64,000 bases of DNA, taken from NCBI GenBank assembly GCA_029858565.1, contig JAOUEV010000007.1, positions 1 to 64,000 of the forward strand, given 5' to 3'. A program made the translations under genes and the position numbers. The notes beneath the pieces were generated by a model. The model saw only the letters and a list, made by a program, of their open reading frames with translations, made no database searches and was not told the DNA's origin. Each line of letters opens with the position of its first letter. Position 1 is the stretch's first letter. This DNA comes from Nitrospirota bacterium (lineage in GTDB: Bacteria > Nitrospirota > UBA9217). Of this stretch, positions 35,421-44,099 are shown piece by piece.

Positions 35421-35798
35421 TCACGCCTGCTGGATAGTGATCTCCTTGGTCGCTTCCCAGGCGCCGTGGAGATTGCACCGTTCAATAACTCGAAGCGTTC
35501 CCTTTGGATGTTTCGCCTGCTTTACCAGGGTGACCACGACCGCAGGTTTTGATACTTTCGGCGAGAGCTCGATCCGGGAGTAGAGACTTTCCCCGAACTT
35601 CACCTCGATCCACTGTACAAAGTGACCCTCTTCCATGACATGAGGAATGCTCCCGACGTTGATCCTGACCTCAAAAGGTTCTCCCGATCTCACCGAGTCA
35701 GGACAGTCAATGACCGGCAGATGCTTCTTTTCAAGGTCCGTCATGGCAGTCAGGTCCTTGGGTCTATTGTTGCCGCAGAACAATCCTTTTTCAGGCAT
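35421..35798 (-). CDS. Superoxide reductase (class II, neelaredoxin type)
   Basis: A 125-residue protein starting at ATG 35798 behind AAGGGAG. It lacks the N-terminal desulforedoxin domain, so it is of the one-iron class. The iron site is formed by His in EKKHLPVIDC, the pair of His in IPHVMEEGHF and the Cys and His in CNLHG. It reduces superoxide to hydrogen peroxide with electrons from rubredoxin or flavodoxin-like donors; the flavodoxin gene follows directly. Superoxide reductases are typical of anaerobes and microaerophiles. Confidence 0.88.
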   Translation of the reverse strand: MPEKGLFCGNNRPKDLTAMTDLEKKHLPVIDCPDSVRSGEPFEVRINVGSIPHVMEEGHFVQWIEVKFGESLYSRIELSPKVSKPAVVVTLVKQAKHPKGTLRVIERCNLHGAWEATKEITIQQA

Positions 35799-35882
35799 TC
35801 CCTTGCTCCCTTTTCCCGGCTGGCCGTAAAGCTCAACTTGCCTTCGTCGACCAGGGACATAAAAATTGCAGTGGTCAATAAA

Positions 35883-35910
35883 TGAGAGAAAGCCCGGCAA
35901 ATATCCGGGC
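35883..35910 (-). terminator. Hairpin terminator, minus strand
   Basis: GCCCGG and CCGGGC pair across 7 bases (35892-35910); on the minus strand TTTCTCTCATTT follows. It closes the gene ending at 35967. Confidence 0.65.
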
Positions 35911-35966
35911 CATCTCTGCGGTTCGATCTCAACGTCATCTCTCCTGGAAAGAGAGGCAATTCGCTC

Positions 35967-36476
35967 TCAGGCCGCCTTTTGCTTCGCGATCGGCGGCGGG
36001 GCCATTTCCTTGTAATTCGGTATGCTCACGGACTCGAGCAGGCGCTGAGTAGCCGCGGGGTCCAGGCCGTCCTGGACCTTGACATTCGAATCACAGGCTG
36101 TCAGGATCGTCTGGACAAGGTCTCTCGCGCTGAAGGCGAGGATCTCCTTGATCACCTCTGGAGAGGCGTCCTCGATCAGGAGGGAGCTTTCCTGGTACCA
36201 TCCGTCGCCATGGCCGGATGCCGCGGGTATGCCTGCGTCACTGGTCGCGATCCCCCGCTGGAGAGCGAAGAAGGAAACATCGGCGCGCAGCTGCTGCAGC
36301 CCCTTGAACGCGGCATTGGAGCAGATGCCGGTCCTGCCCCAGATGATAGGATTGAACTTGGGCAGGCTGACCCCGCTTGAAAAGATATAACTTCCCGGAC
36401 GGTTCTCGGATTCCTGGATATCGATCGAAAAGAAATCATTCCTGTATTCCAATGAACTGACGGCTGCTGTCTGCAT
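35967..36476 (-). CDS. Hypothetical cytoplasmic protein
   Basis: A 169-residue protein starting at ATG 36476 behind AAGGAGGT, a strong site. It has no signal peptide or membrane helix. The middle has FNPIIWGRTGICSNAAFKGL and RADVSFFALQRGIAT, then a helical acidic stretch (SPEVIKEILAFSARDLVQTI) and a Pro/Lys-rich end. I do not recognise a family. Two cysteines (ICSNAA, ILTACDS) are present. It is a single gene with its own terminator. Confidence 0.65.
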   Translation of the reverse strand: MQTAAVSSLEYRNDFFSIDIQESENRPGSYIFSSGVSLPKFNPIIWGRTGICSNAAFKGLQQLRADVSFFALQRGIATSDAGIPAASGHGDGWYQESSLLIEDASPEVIKEILAFSARDLVQTILTACDSNVKVQDGLDPAATQRLLESVSIPNYKEMAPPPIAKQKAA

Positions 36477-37163
36477 GGCAATTACCTCCTTGGGTGCGGT
36501 TATGTGTATCCCTTTGCTGAAGCCTGCGGGGAACCGCAGGACTGGTCCATGGTCGCTATCCTATCCAAAACAAAACCAATCCTATCCTGTTTAAAAGGAG
36601 TATACAGCAACTTCCTGCCGGGCGCAAGTAAAAAAGAGTGATTCTAACCTGTATTTCTGACTTTATATCTCCTGATAATGGCGGCAGGACGCAAAAGCCG
36701 GAACCGCGGGGGAGCTGTTGTATCTCCGGCTGCCGACCTCGAAGGCGATCAGCGCCGGTCGATCGTGACGGCGGGAATGTATGGGGTGGAAAAGATCGTC
36801 TTCTCCCGCACGTTGCGCACGCATGTTGGAACAACACACGGCTGGGGGAGGACGATGTTCAAATGCCTGCAGAACAGGCTTGCATCAAGGCTCATGGAGA
36901 CCCGACGATTCGGCATGGGGACATACTGCTGAAGTATCTGCCGGCGCGGTGAGGGAGACCGGAATCCCTCATGAGGCCACGACCGCTGAAAGTACCGTAT
37001 CAATACGATCACGTCAGATACTATGATCTTGCTCCGGGTCTTCTATTCTTCTGGCGCGGAACAGTGATATCTGCTATTCTGTATGCGAAAAGACCTGCAG
37101 CCGGAGCCGTGAGCCCCGAGGGGAAGCCGCAGTATCCAGATACCGTGACCAGAAGGGAGTGTT
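36477..37163. other. Stretch without a recognised gene
   Basis: Divergent leader regions of the genes at 36476 and 37164. The longest frame on the plus strand (36678-36932) has no ribosome binding site and an improbable composition. I see no hairpin or promoter of note. Confidence 0.4.
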
Positions 37164-37997
37164 TTGGAAAACAGCATGAACGACGCTCTTACGAGGATAA
37201 TTACTGATCTGCTCGCAATAACCATGGACGGCAAAGATGCGTCCCTCCAGGCACAGCATCTCGGCGATGCGGTACGCAGGATCATTCAACGGGATGATAC
37301 CCTGTACGGAAAGTTCCGCGGCATCCTTGACTCCTTTCGGGCGATCATTCCTGATGAGCAGCAGCGCTATCTTGCGGCTATCCAGGCGTTATCAACGACC
37401 GCGAAGCTCAACCGGGATGAGATTACCGCGGCGATCAACCGCCAGGTTGATGAGCTGAAACTGATCGAGCAGGGATTGACGCCCTTTCTCGTCAGCTGGC
37501 GCGACACGCTCAAGGCCATGGAGGCGAGGCAGCAGGCCATCAAGGCCGAGCTTGCGCAGCTCCGTGACCGGATAACGCAGCTTGAGAATGAGGACCGGTC
37601 CCTTGTGGTCATGAAGTTGGCGAGGGAACAGAACCTGGCGCTGGCGGAGAAAAAGATCAGCGGCATTTTTGCAAGCATCGGCGCGGAGCTACAGGGGGTT
37701 AGCAGGAAAATGGCGGAATTGCCCGGCGATGTACCGGCGCCGCCGGCAGCTGTTCAGCCGGTCCCGCCAACCGCACCGCCTGTCGTCCAGACAGCTCCGG
37801 CGAAGAGCGCTGCTCCCGCCGAACCGGTGGGCGGCGTGCAGGAAAAATCAGGGATCACGTTGCCTCCTGCGCCGGTGGATTCGAAATTCCAGAAAAAATG
37901 CCCCATGTGCGGGGGGCAGTTCAATCTGCTTGAACTGCAGAACCTGTGGCAGTGCTTTACCTGCGGCCATGAGGAGTCGGCGGCAGGTACTGTCTGA
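37164..37997 (+). CDS. Coiled-coil protein with C-terminal zinc ribbon
   Basis: A 277-residue protein. Residues about 20-110 are helical; 110-170 form a coiled coil (VSWRDTLKAMEARQQAIKAE, LRDRITQLENEDRSL). A Pro/Ala linker follows (about 190-230). The end is a zinc ribbon with CPMCGG and CFTCGH at about 248-270. The next frame, shifted by one base, opens directly at the stop and runs to 38199 with a second ribbon (CPGC, CPDC). The two could be one protein split by a frameshift, or two genes. The start TTG at 37164 is weakly supported; ATG 37176 (MNDALTR) is an alternative. Function unknown. Confidence 0.65.
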   Translation: MENSMNDALTRIITDLLAITMDGKDASLQAQHLGDAVRRIIQRDDTLYGKFRGILDSFRAIIPDEQQRYLAAIQALSTTAKLNRDEITAAINRQVDELKLIEQGLTPFLVSWRDTLKAMEARQQAIKAELAQLRDRITQLENEDRSLVVMKLAREQNLALAEKKISGIFASIGAELQGVSRKMAELPGDVPAPPAAVQPVPPTAPPVVQTAPAKSAAPAEPVGGVQEKSGITLPPAPVDSKFQKKCPMCGGQFNLLELQNLWQCFTCGHEESAAGTV

Positions 37998-38031
37998 CCT
38001 GCCGTCGCCCTCTATTGAACCGCTGGCGTCG

Positions 38032-38199
38032 ATGGTAGGCACCTCGGGGCAGACCGCAGGGGACAGATCGCACGACGAACACCAGCCTGCCGTTAAGAAA
38101 AAGACCTGCCCCGGATGCCGCAAGAAGATGTACTGGTATCCTGACGAGAAGGCTTGGCGGTGTCCGGACTGCCACTATGAGCGAAGAGATCTGAAATAG
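38032..38199 (+). CDS. Zinc-ribbon segment, possibly the frameshifted end of the previous gene
   Basis: 55 codons from ATG 38032, but the same frame is open back past the previous stop (DLPSPSIEPLASMV). It reads KKKTCPGCRKKMYWYPDEKA then WRCPDCHYERRDLK, a four-cysteine zinc ribbon like that ending the previous gene. No ribosome binding site is seen in front of the ATG. A +1 shift at GTCTGAC (37992-37998) would fuse the two into about 344 residues. Confidence 0.5.
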   Translation: MVGTSGQTAGDRSHDEHQPAVKKKTCPGCRKKMYWYPDEKAWRCPDCHYERRDLK

Positions 38200-38368
38200 T
38201 CGTCACCTGAGCCCTGGAATATGTCCGTAGTGTTCCGCCGGGCCGTCCGGATCAGCAGATGCTGCAGCCCGTCAGGGATCGCCGGAGGGCGGCCGAGTGA
38301 GATCCGCCAGCGTCTCCTTTGGTTGCCTGCAGCTGCTGCGTGGCAGCGTTCAGTGCGTTCACGTAAAA

Positions 38369-38402
38369 AATGCCGGAGCTGATGACCTCTCCGGCATTTC
38401 CT
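38369..38402 (-). terminator. Hairpin terminator of the REC-PilZ gene
   Basis: AATGCCGGAG pairs with CTCCGGCATT; on the minus strand the run TTTTTT follows directly. Confidence 0.8.
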
Positions 38403-38442
38403 GTCTTCGGGAGCTTCTTTGCTGATACGCAATGGCGTCGTA

Positions 38443-39198
38443 TCAATCCTGCGCTAGCCCGTGCATCATTTCCCTGTTAATGAAGTCTTTTATGAACTCC
38501 CGCTCCGCATCGCCGATATTCTGGAATTTCACGCCCATGCCCGGCCGTTTGCTGCGGCCTGATCCCAGATGCATATGAAGGACCTGTCCCCGGATGCGCA
38601 CAACCCAACCCGGCGCGTTGGGCAGGTGGAACGCGAAAGTGTGGATGCTCCCGTAGGGAAGGGGGGCGGTGGTGCTCACGAACATGCCGTCCTCGGAGAG
38701 GTCGGAGATGAAGTCGAGCCGCTCCTCGTCCGTGTCCTCGATGACCACTTCAAGCCGTGTGGAGAGGCGGACGAACTTTCGGGGTCGGTTTCCTGCCGCG
38801 TTCTGGACCGCGGCATAGAGTTCGTCAAGGCTGCAGGGATTTCGCAGGAAACCGGCGCATCCGAATTCCTTGCAGGATTGTTCTACCCCGGGATCCCTGT
38901 TGGACGTATAGATGATGACCGGAACGCTGTTGGTGCGCTCCTCCTGCTTGATATATTGAAGCAGCACCAGTCCGTTCATACCGGGCAGGTCGTAATTGGT
39001 GATCACCGCCAGCGGAACGGTCAGCTCAAGGAAGAGCATGGCGTCCTCGGCCGTCCGCGCCATGATCACGTCGTAGTCCATCCGCTGCAGGTGAATGCTG
39101 GTGTAGAACTGACGCTTGACCTTGTTGTCTATGACCAGCAGGACCTTCCTCGGACCCTGGCCGTCCTTCTGCTCCCCGTTTGCTTCCGATCCGTTCAT
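38443..39198 (-). CDS. Degenerate receiver domain fused to PilZ
   Basis: A 251-residue protein starting at ATG 39198 behind GGGAGCGG. Residues about 18-135 have the receiver fold, but the acidic pair is replaced (LLVIDNKVKR) and the phospho-acceptor position reads ITNYDLPGMNG with Asn where Asp is expected. Phosphorylation by the usual route is therefore unlikely. Residues about 140-240 are a PilZ domain with RKFVRLSTRLE (RxxxR) and SDLSEDGMFV (DxSxxG), which bind cyclic di-GMP. It would be a c-di-GMP effector with a protein-interaction receiver. Related domains occur elsewhere in the window, with no operon link. Confidence 0.85.
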   Translation of the reverse strand: MNGSEANGEQKDGQGPRKVLLVIDNKVKRQFYTSIHLQRMDYDVIMARTAEDAMLFLELTVPLAVITNYDLPGMNGLVLLQYIKQEERTNSVPVIIYTSNRDPGVEQSCKEFGCAGFLRNPCSLDELYAAVQNAAGNRPRKFVRLSTRLEVVIEDTDEERLDFISDLSEDGMFVSTTAPLPYGSIHTFAFHLPNAPGWVVRIRGQVLHMHLGSGRSKRPGMGVKFQNIGDAEREFIKDFINREMMHGLAQD

Positions 39199-39531
39199 GA
39201 CCGCTCCCTGTCTCCTGCTTAACCGTTTTCAGCCTGCTCGCAGCTGCCCAGCAGACTACAACGCTTTGCCTGGATTTGCAAGGATTGCGACGGGGTAAAT
39301 TAGGGTAGTGAAAGAGTCCTGCGCCGGTAGTCTTGGTATTCAGAAGCAGCCTGCTCACCAAGTCTGGAGTGGTGGTCACGGAAGGAAGTCTGTTGGATAC
39401 TGGTGATCACTTAAGATGGTCAGTCTGTCGATGGTGGGAGTTCAATATGAGCCGGGATATCTGCGCGATTCCTGCGTTGTTTATGCCCTTTACATTTTGA
39501 ATAATAGGCAGAACTGTCGTGAAAGATCCAC
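39199..39531. other. Intergenic stretch without a recognised gene
   Basis: The leader of the REC-PilZ gene and the 3' flank of the next gene. I see nothing else. Confidence 0.4.
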
Positions 39532-39957
39532 CTAGTTCCTTGTCGCCATTGGCCTGATAGTGTTGCAAATCGCGATGGCGTCGTTGAAGGTCTTGAGCAT
39601 AGGACCTACCATGTCCTTTTGGAACCGAAGGGTAAGCTGCTCAAAGGACTCCGGTGCATTGCCATTGATCGAACGTGTCATGTTCGTGTTCTTCACTACG
39701 ACGGCGTCCTCAGCGTCCGAAGGTGAGACTATAGTGCCTTGCAGGGGCAGATCAAAGGCTGCGTTCATTTTTTCAAAATGTATATGCAGGCGGCATGCAT
39801 CGGCCCGTGCCTCGACATTTGATTTGCGACAGATGATCTTTGATGATACCTCTTTCGCCAGGATGTCTGCAGCCGATGCCGGATTCTTTTTTTCTCCATA
39901 GGCAGTTGAGGCGGTGACGAGGACAATCAGTAATCCGATGAACGTCGCATGTCGCAT
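39532..39957 (-). CDS. Exported hypothetical protein
   Basis: A 141-residue protein. The start chosen is ATG 39957, 7 bases after AGGAG. Residues 1-22 are a signal peptide (FIGLLIVLVTASTAYG). The mature protein is Lys/Asn-rich with three cysteines (IICRKSN, DACRLH and IAICNTI) and no recognised domain. It should be periplasmic. It is a single gene. I cannot assign a function. Confidence 0.6.
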   Translation of the reverse strand: MRHATFIGLLIVLVTASTAYGEKKNPASAADILAKEVSSKIICRKSNVEARADACRLHIHFEKMNAAFDLPLQGTIVSPSDAEDAVVVKNTNMTRSINGNAPESFEQLTLRFQKDMVGPMLKTFNDAIAICNTIRPMATRN

Positions 39958-40187
39958 AGCAAGCTCCTGCATAAATAACTTTCTCCCTGCTTCAAAAGTA
40001 CACGTGCTTATGAACAGCAAGCGCTGATGGGTATGTTGAGAGTTTATCCAATAATCAAAATAAATGCATAGCCTGTCCGGGGTATTTTAAGGGTATTGCA
40101 AAAAAAAGCAGAAATCACGGGGCCGAACGAATATGGCCTCGATATTAACAGGTAATATGCCGGGATAGTATCGTTATCCATAATATG

Positions 40188-40221
40188 AAATTGAGTGGTC
40201 AACTTGAGGATATCTCAATTT
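40188..40221 (+). promoter_or_regulatory. Inverted repeat upstream of the hemerythrin remnant
   Basis: AAATTGAG (40188-40195) and CTCAATTT (40214-40221) are perfect complements separated by 18 bases. The repeat lies about 35 bases in front of the hemerythrin start and could be a transcription-factor site left from the intact gene. Confidence 0.35.
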
Positions 40222-40256
40222 GTCCAAAGTGACGATACTTCCCTGGTGAGGTACCC

Positions 40257-40520
40257 ATGAAGCTGCTGAAAGGGCTTCTCGATGATCATATGGCGATTGC
40301 CGGCATGCTGGAAAAGGTCGTAGAGCCGGGCACCGTCACCGACGAAGCGCTTGCTGCTTTTCGGTTGGTCAGGGCGCTGATGCTCTCTCACCTGAAGAAG
40401 GAGAATGAAGAGTTTTACCCCGTCCTCAGGAAGGCGGCCGGGACCTTGAGGCCATCTACGCCATGGCATTCCGGTTCTTTGACACATATTCTACGGGAGG
40501 GAACAGAAAGGAATTCGGTC
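40257..40520 (+). pseudogene. Hemerythrin-like (HHE) gene remnant
   Basis: From ATG 40257 the frame encodes LLDDHMAIAGMLEKVV and LMLSHLKKENEEFYPVLRKA, two helices with the iron-binding His and Glu of HHE domains. After KAAG the homology continues in another frame as DLEAIYAMAFRFFDTYSTGG, and stops at 40520 where the DUF3570 remnant begins. The second half of the four-helix bundle and its His ligands are missing. A deletion and a frameshift therefore inactivate it. Confidence 0.75.
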
Positions 40521-41312
40521 AGAAGTCGTAATCCAGGGCGATCGTGGTGAACATGCCGGTCAGGCGGTCCTGATGGTACTGGTACGGGATGTTCTCGTGG
40601 CGAGAGGTTGCGAAAAAGTCCGCACTCAGTTTCACTTTGATCTTGTCGCTGTCAAAGCGGCCCAGAAAGCTCCTTCTCGGTCTGATAATGGCCATTGCCC
40701 CGATAGTATTGGAATGGAACGCGTACATGCGGTAGTCCACGGCGACCAGGGGATCGGTCTGCGCATCGGCCGCGAGTTCCTTTGAGAAATAGGCCTTTCC
40801 CTGTTGGTAGTAGCGGTAGCGGCATCCCAGGACCAGGGATTGCGAAATGTCGCGGTAGAGCTCGATGTTCGTCGTATCAGACTGGATGTGCCAATCGTCA
40901 CGGTAATAGCGGTAATGGATATGGAGACTCGTGGGCTCGCTCAGGAGCGTGATGAAACGGACCGCGTACGCGTTCCCATGGACCGTTCACTGCGGCGGTC
41001 CGTGGGCAGCCGGCGGCCGGCACTGGGTGTCCACCGGTCAAAGGATTTGCTGAATCCGATCCCCAGGGCGGTATTGTTCAAGTTCAGGCGCCGTGTATAG
41101 TTCTCGAACAGGGACCTGCCGGTATAGGTGTCCTCGTAGGAATAATAGCCTCCCGCGGTGAGGGTATCATCGTTTTTGTCATAGGTGAGCGACAGGGACA
41201 GGGGGACGCGGATGCTTATGTTGCCGCCTTCTGATTCATCCTCCTTTCCTGAGGGGGGCGGAGCTGGCACCGGCTGCTGGGCCGTCTTGGTGGCTGAGGT
41301 GATCGCGTCCAC
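40519..41312 (-). pseudogene. DUF3570 outer-membrane protein remnant
   Basis: The minus strand holds two pieces of one DUF3570 gene. At 40941-41312 it reads SLSLTYDKNDDTLTAGGYYS, then NTALGIGFSKSFDRWTPSAG; at 40519-40930 another frame reads HIHYRYYRDDWHIQSDTTNI and the end GMFTTIALDYDF. The strands alternate like a beta-barrel. A frame change near 40940 and the absence of the N-terminus show decay. DUF3570 genes usually sit with a TlpA-like thioredoxin gene, and one lies next to it here. Confidence 0.75.
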
Positions 41313-41540
41313 TCAATGAGGTAGGACGTAGGCATACTGCGCTGGCGGTAGTCCCGTGGCACGGTCTTGTCCTTGTCATAGAGCATGATGAAGCCCGGCC
41401 GTTTCTTTGTCCTCAACTCGAACCGTTTCACGAAATCAATTGCCGCAGCAGGGGAGTTGTCGATATTCACGGCCGCAAGCGCGAACCCCCGGGACCCGAA
41501 TTGTTCCTGGACCGAGACCAGGTCCTCCATCTCAACTTCC
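41313..41540 (-). pseudogene. TlpA-like thioredoxin remnant
   Basis: The minus strand reads LVSVQEQFGSRGFALAAVNI, then RPGFIMLYDKDKTVPRDYRQ and the end MPTSYLIE, the middle and end of a TlpA/ResA-type thioredoxin fold. The CxxC part is gone on one side, and the end runs directly into the DUF3570 fragment in another frame. Both edges are junctions. Confidence 0.7.
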
Positions 41541-41644
41541 TCGTGCAGGGACCCGGGTCCGGTCATGGGGTCATCCTGTATTGCGTTCGCGGGAATCGGC
41601 AGCACGCCTTTGATCCGGTTCGGCAAGCGGGTAACCTTTGAAGA

Positions 41645-42121
41645 GTGGATCAAGCACGAGCAAAAGGCCCTGGTCAAGAAGATCACCCGTTCATCCGCGA
41701 ATCCACATGGCCGGTCATCCTGACCGCGCCGGTCGTCTGGTCAGTGCTGCCGGCCGCCTTCCTGTTCGACCTGATGATGACCCTGTTCCAGTCGCTTTGC
41801 TTCCCGATCTACGGTATCCCCCATGTTCAACGGGGCGATTATATCATCCTTGACCGGCACGCGCTGCCGTACCTGAACCTTGTCGAGAAGCTCAACTGCG
41901 AATATTGCGCTTATGTCAACGGGCTGCTCGCGTACACGTGGGAGATCGCCGGCCGCACGGAGCAGTACTGGTGTCCCATCAAGCATGCCCGCAAGATGAC
42001 GACCATTCATCTGCGCTATGTCAAATTCCTGGAATACGGGGATGGCGCGGGATACCGGGAGCATATTGAAAAGACCAGAATGGATTTTGAGGACCTGCCG
42101 GAAGGCCGGGAAGGCGGATAG
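41645..42121 (+). CDS. Conserved hypothetical protein, 5' end damaged
   Basis: 158 codons from ATG 41645. RESTWPVILTAPVVWSVLPA opens a hydrophobic segment (VLPAAFLFDLMMTLFQSLCF), then comes a Cys-rich core KLNCEYCAYVNGLLAYTWEI and TEQYWCPIKHARK, which I recall as a conserved pattern in unnamed proteins of cytochrome-rich bacteria. The cysteines suggest metal or haem binding at the membrane face. Just upstream another frame reads VTFEEWIKHEQKALVKKI, which looks like the real N-terminus, so a 1-base change may have split the gene. Confidence 0.6.
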   Translation: MDQARAKGPGQEDHPFIRESTWPVILTAPVVWSVLPAAFLFDLMMTLFQSLCFPIYGIPHVQRGDYIILDRHALPYLNLVEKLNCEYCAYVNGLLAYTWEIAGRTEQYWCPIKHARKMTTIHLRYVKFLEYGDGAGYREHIEKTRMDFEDLPEGREGG

Positions 42122-42132
42122 CCGCCGATCCC

Positions 42133-43791
42133 TCAGCGGGGACGGTGGCTCGACGGCGCCGCTGCCAGTGTTTTGACGGACCTGCACTGTGCAAAGATAT
42201 CCCGGTTCTGTCTGTAGACATCGGTCCGGACATCAAAGGCGCCGAGGAGCGTGTGAAAAATATTGGAATGGGAGAACTGCTCGTGGCGCTTCGCCTGCAG
42301 GCACTCCTGGTCGAGGTTCTGGTTTGCCGCGTAGCCCTTGGACATCCAGAGAATGAGCGGGACGCGGGTCTGCTCTTCAGGAGCGAGAAAATAGGGCAGA
42401 CCATGCAGGTAGACCCCGTTCTCCCCGAGCGATTCCCCGTGATCGGAGAAATACACCAGGAGGGTGTCGTAGGCCCCCGAGTTCCGTCTCAGGAGATCGA
42501 TGGTCCGGTGCAGGAAATAGTCTGTGTAGAGGATCGTGTTGTCATAGGCATTGATGATATCGTTGTTCGCGCAGGTTTCCGGCGAGCTGTTGCTGCATTC
42601 CGGTTCAAAGACGCTGAAGTTTTCGGGATGCCGCTTGAAGTAGGCGGGGCCGTGGCTTCCCTTCTGATGGAGCACGATGAGCGCGTCGGAATCTGAGCTC
42701 TGCAGCCGTTCCGGCAGTCCGGAGAGCAGAATCTCGTCATAGCACTCCCCGCTGGTGCAGACGCCGTCCGTTGAGCCATGCGAGAGGTCCTCCATGGTCA
42801 CCCGCGCGCAGACGCCCTTGCAGCCGGCATTGTTGTCGCGCCAGAGCACGCTGATCCCCGCCCGCGACAGCACATCCAGCACATTCTCGAACTGCGCCGC
42901 CTTGCTCACCGAGTATTCGGTCCGGTCAAGATGGGAGAACATGCAGGGAAGGGATTCGGCGGTCGCGGTGCCGCAGGCATAGGCCCTGGTGAAACTGATC
43001 ACCCCGTCCTCTTCCAGGAAGGGGTTCGTGTTACGCTCATAGCCATTGAGCGAGAATTCCTTGCTGCGGGCTGTTTCGCCCACCACGAGGATCACCACAG
43101 TCTTCTTTTTGCCCGGGCGGGCCGGTTTCCGGCTGGCATCCGTGCCGATCGCCGCTACGGCCGCAGGCGTTCGCTCTCGGTGCCGGCCGTAGGTGAGTGC
43201 GGAATAGACAGCGTAGAGGGGATTGACCGCCATGCGAAGCTCCTTGTGCTCTCTCCCCATCAAGGTCAGATCCTTGTAGCTCAGCAGCGCGGCACCTGCA
43301 GCCACGGTGAGCGCCATGCCGATCGAGGCCAATCGAAAGGTGATCTCCTTGAGCAACGGGCGGGACCGGACGCGGACCAGCGCGGCCGCCAGCGCCGGCA
43401 GGATACCGAACAGCAGGACATGAACCGCGAAGGCTGCCGACAGCAGTTCGGCCGCCTCCCGGTTGTCCGTTTCCAGGACGCTCTGCAGCATGACGCGATC
43501 TATGATCACGCCGTAGCCCGAGGAGAAGTACCTGATGACCGACGAGAGAATGAGGACCGCCATCAACAGGGGCTGGAACAGGTAGGAGACACTCAAGAGG
43601 AGGAAGATCGCCGTCAATGCGCCGGTCAGGATGGCGAATGCGGCGACGGCAAATAAAACGCCATGCGCCGTGCGCGGATCAACGACCTTGAACAGGGAGC
43701 TCCAGAAGAGGCTGTTGTCGACCAGGATGATGAACGCCGCGCAAACTGCCGCCAGGGCAGGTGCATTTATGGCAGGTCTTGTCAATTTCAT
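42133..43791 (-). CDS. eptA: Phosphoethanolamine transferase for lipid A
   Basis: A 552-residue protein; the start chosen is ATG 43791, and E. coli EptA has 547 residues. Five transmembrane helices occupy about 15-175. The periplasmic catalytic domain has the nucleophile threonine in GTATAESLPCMFS near 277-283, metal ligands in VVGETARSKEF and FSDHGESLGENG, and several disulfide cysteines (GCKGVCARV, CTSGECYD). It moves phosphoethanolamine from phosphatidylethanolamine to lipid A, which lowers surface charge and gives resistance to cationic peptides. It is a single gene, convergent with the gene ending at 42121. Confidence 0.92.
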   Translation of the reverse strand: MKLTRPAINAPALAAVCAAFIILVDNSLFWSSLFKVVDPRTAHGVLFAVAAFAILTGALTAIFLLLSVSYLFQPLLMAVLILSSVIRYFSSGYGVIIDRVMLQSVLETDNREAAELLSAAFAVHVLLFGILPALAAALVRVRSRPLLKEITFRLASIGMALTVAAGAALLSYKDLTLMGREHKELRMAVNPLYAVYSALTYGRHRERTPAAVAAIGTDASRKPARPGKKKTVVILVVGETARSKEFSLNGYERNTNPFLEEDGVISFTRAYACGTATAESLPCMFSHLDRTEYSVSKAAQFENVLDVLSRAGISVLWRDNNAGCKGVCARVTMEDLSHGSTDGVCTSGECYDEILLSGLPERLQSSDSDALIVLHQKGSHGPAYFKRHPENFSVFEPECSNSSPETCANNDIINAYDNTILYTDYFLHRTIDLLRRNSGAYDTLLVYFSDHGESLGENGVYLHGLPYFLAPEEQTRVPLILWMSKGYAANQNLDQECLQAKRHEQFSHSNIFHTLLGAFDVRTDVYRQNRDIFAQCRSVKTLAAAPSSHRPR

Positions 43792-44099
43792 GTGAAAAAA
43801 TATGGAAATATCTTCGGATTGCGCGTACGAACGAGGTCGTGTCGTGTTCTGCAATTGAAAGGGGACTCGAAACTGTCGGTGCCCGCGCCCGGAGAGAACC
43901 TGTCAGAACGGAGACAAGTTAGCTCTTTTATTGGTCATTGTAAAGAACAAAGCGCTGTCCCGCCGCGCAGCCCGGCAATGTTCTCCATCAATGGCTCCTG
44001 TGTCCGCCGGTCCCATCGCCCGATTTGACTCGTTGTGCCTTGTCTGCTATCCTGCAGATCAGAGGATCTTTTCGCGCGGCGGTCGACAGAAAACAACTT
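43792..44099. other. Divergent intergenic region
   Basis: Leader of eptA on one side and of the membrane protein at 44100 on the other. I see no clear promoter or hairpin. Confidence 0.4.

Noticed and set aside
36678-36932. 84-codon open frame in the gap before 37164
   Set aside because: Basic, low-complexity composition and no ribosome binding site; overlaps equally open frames.
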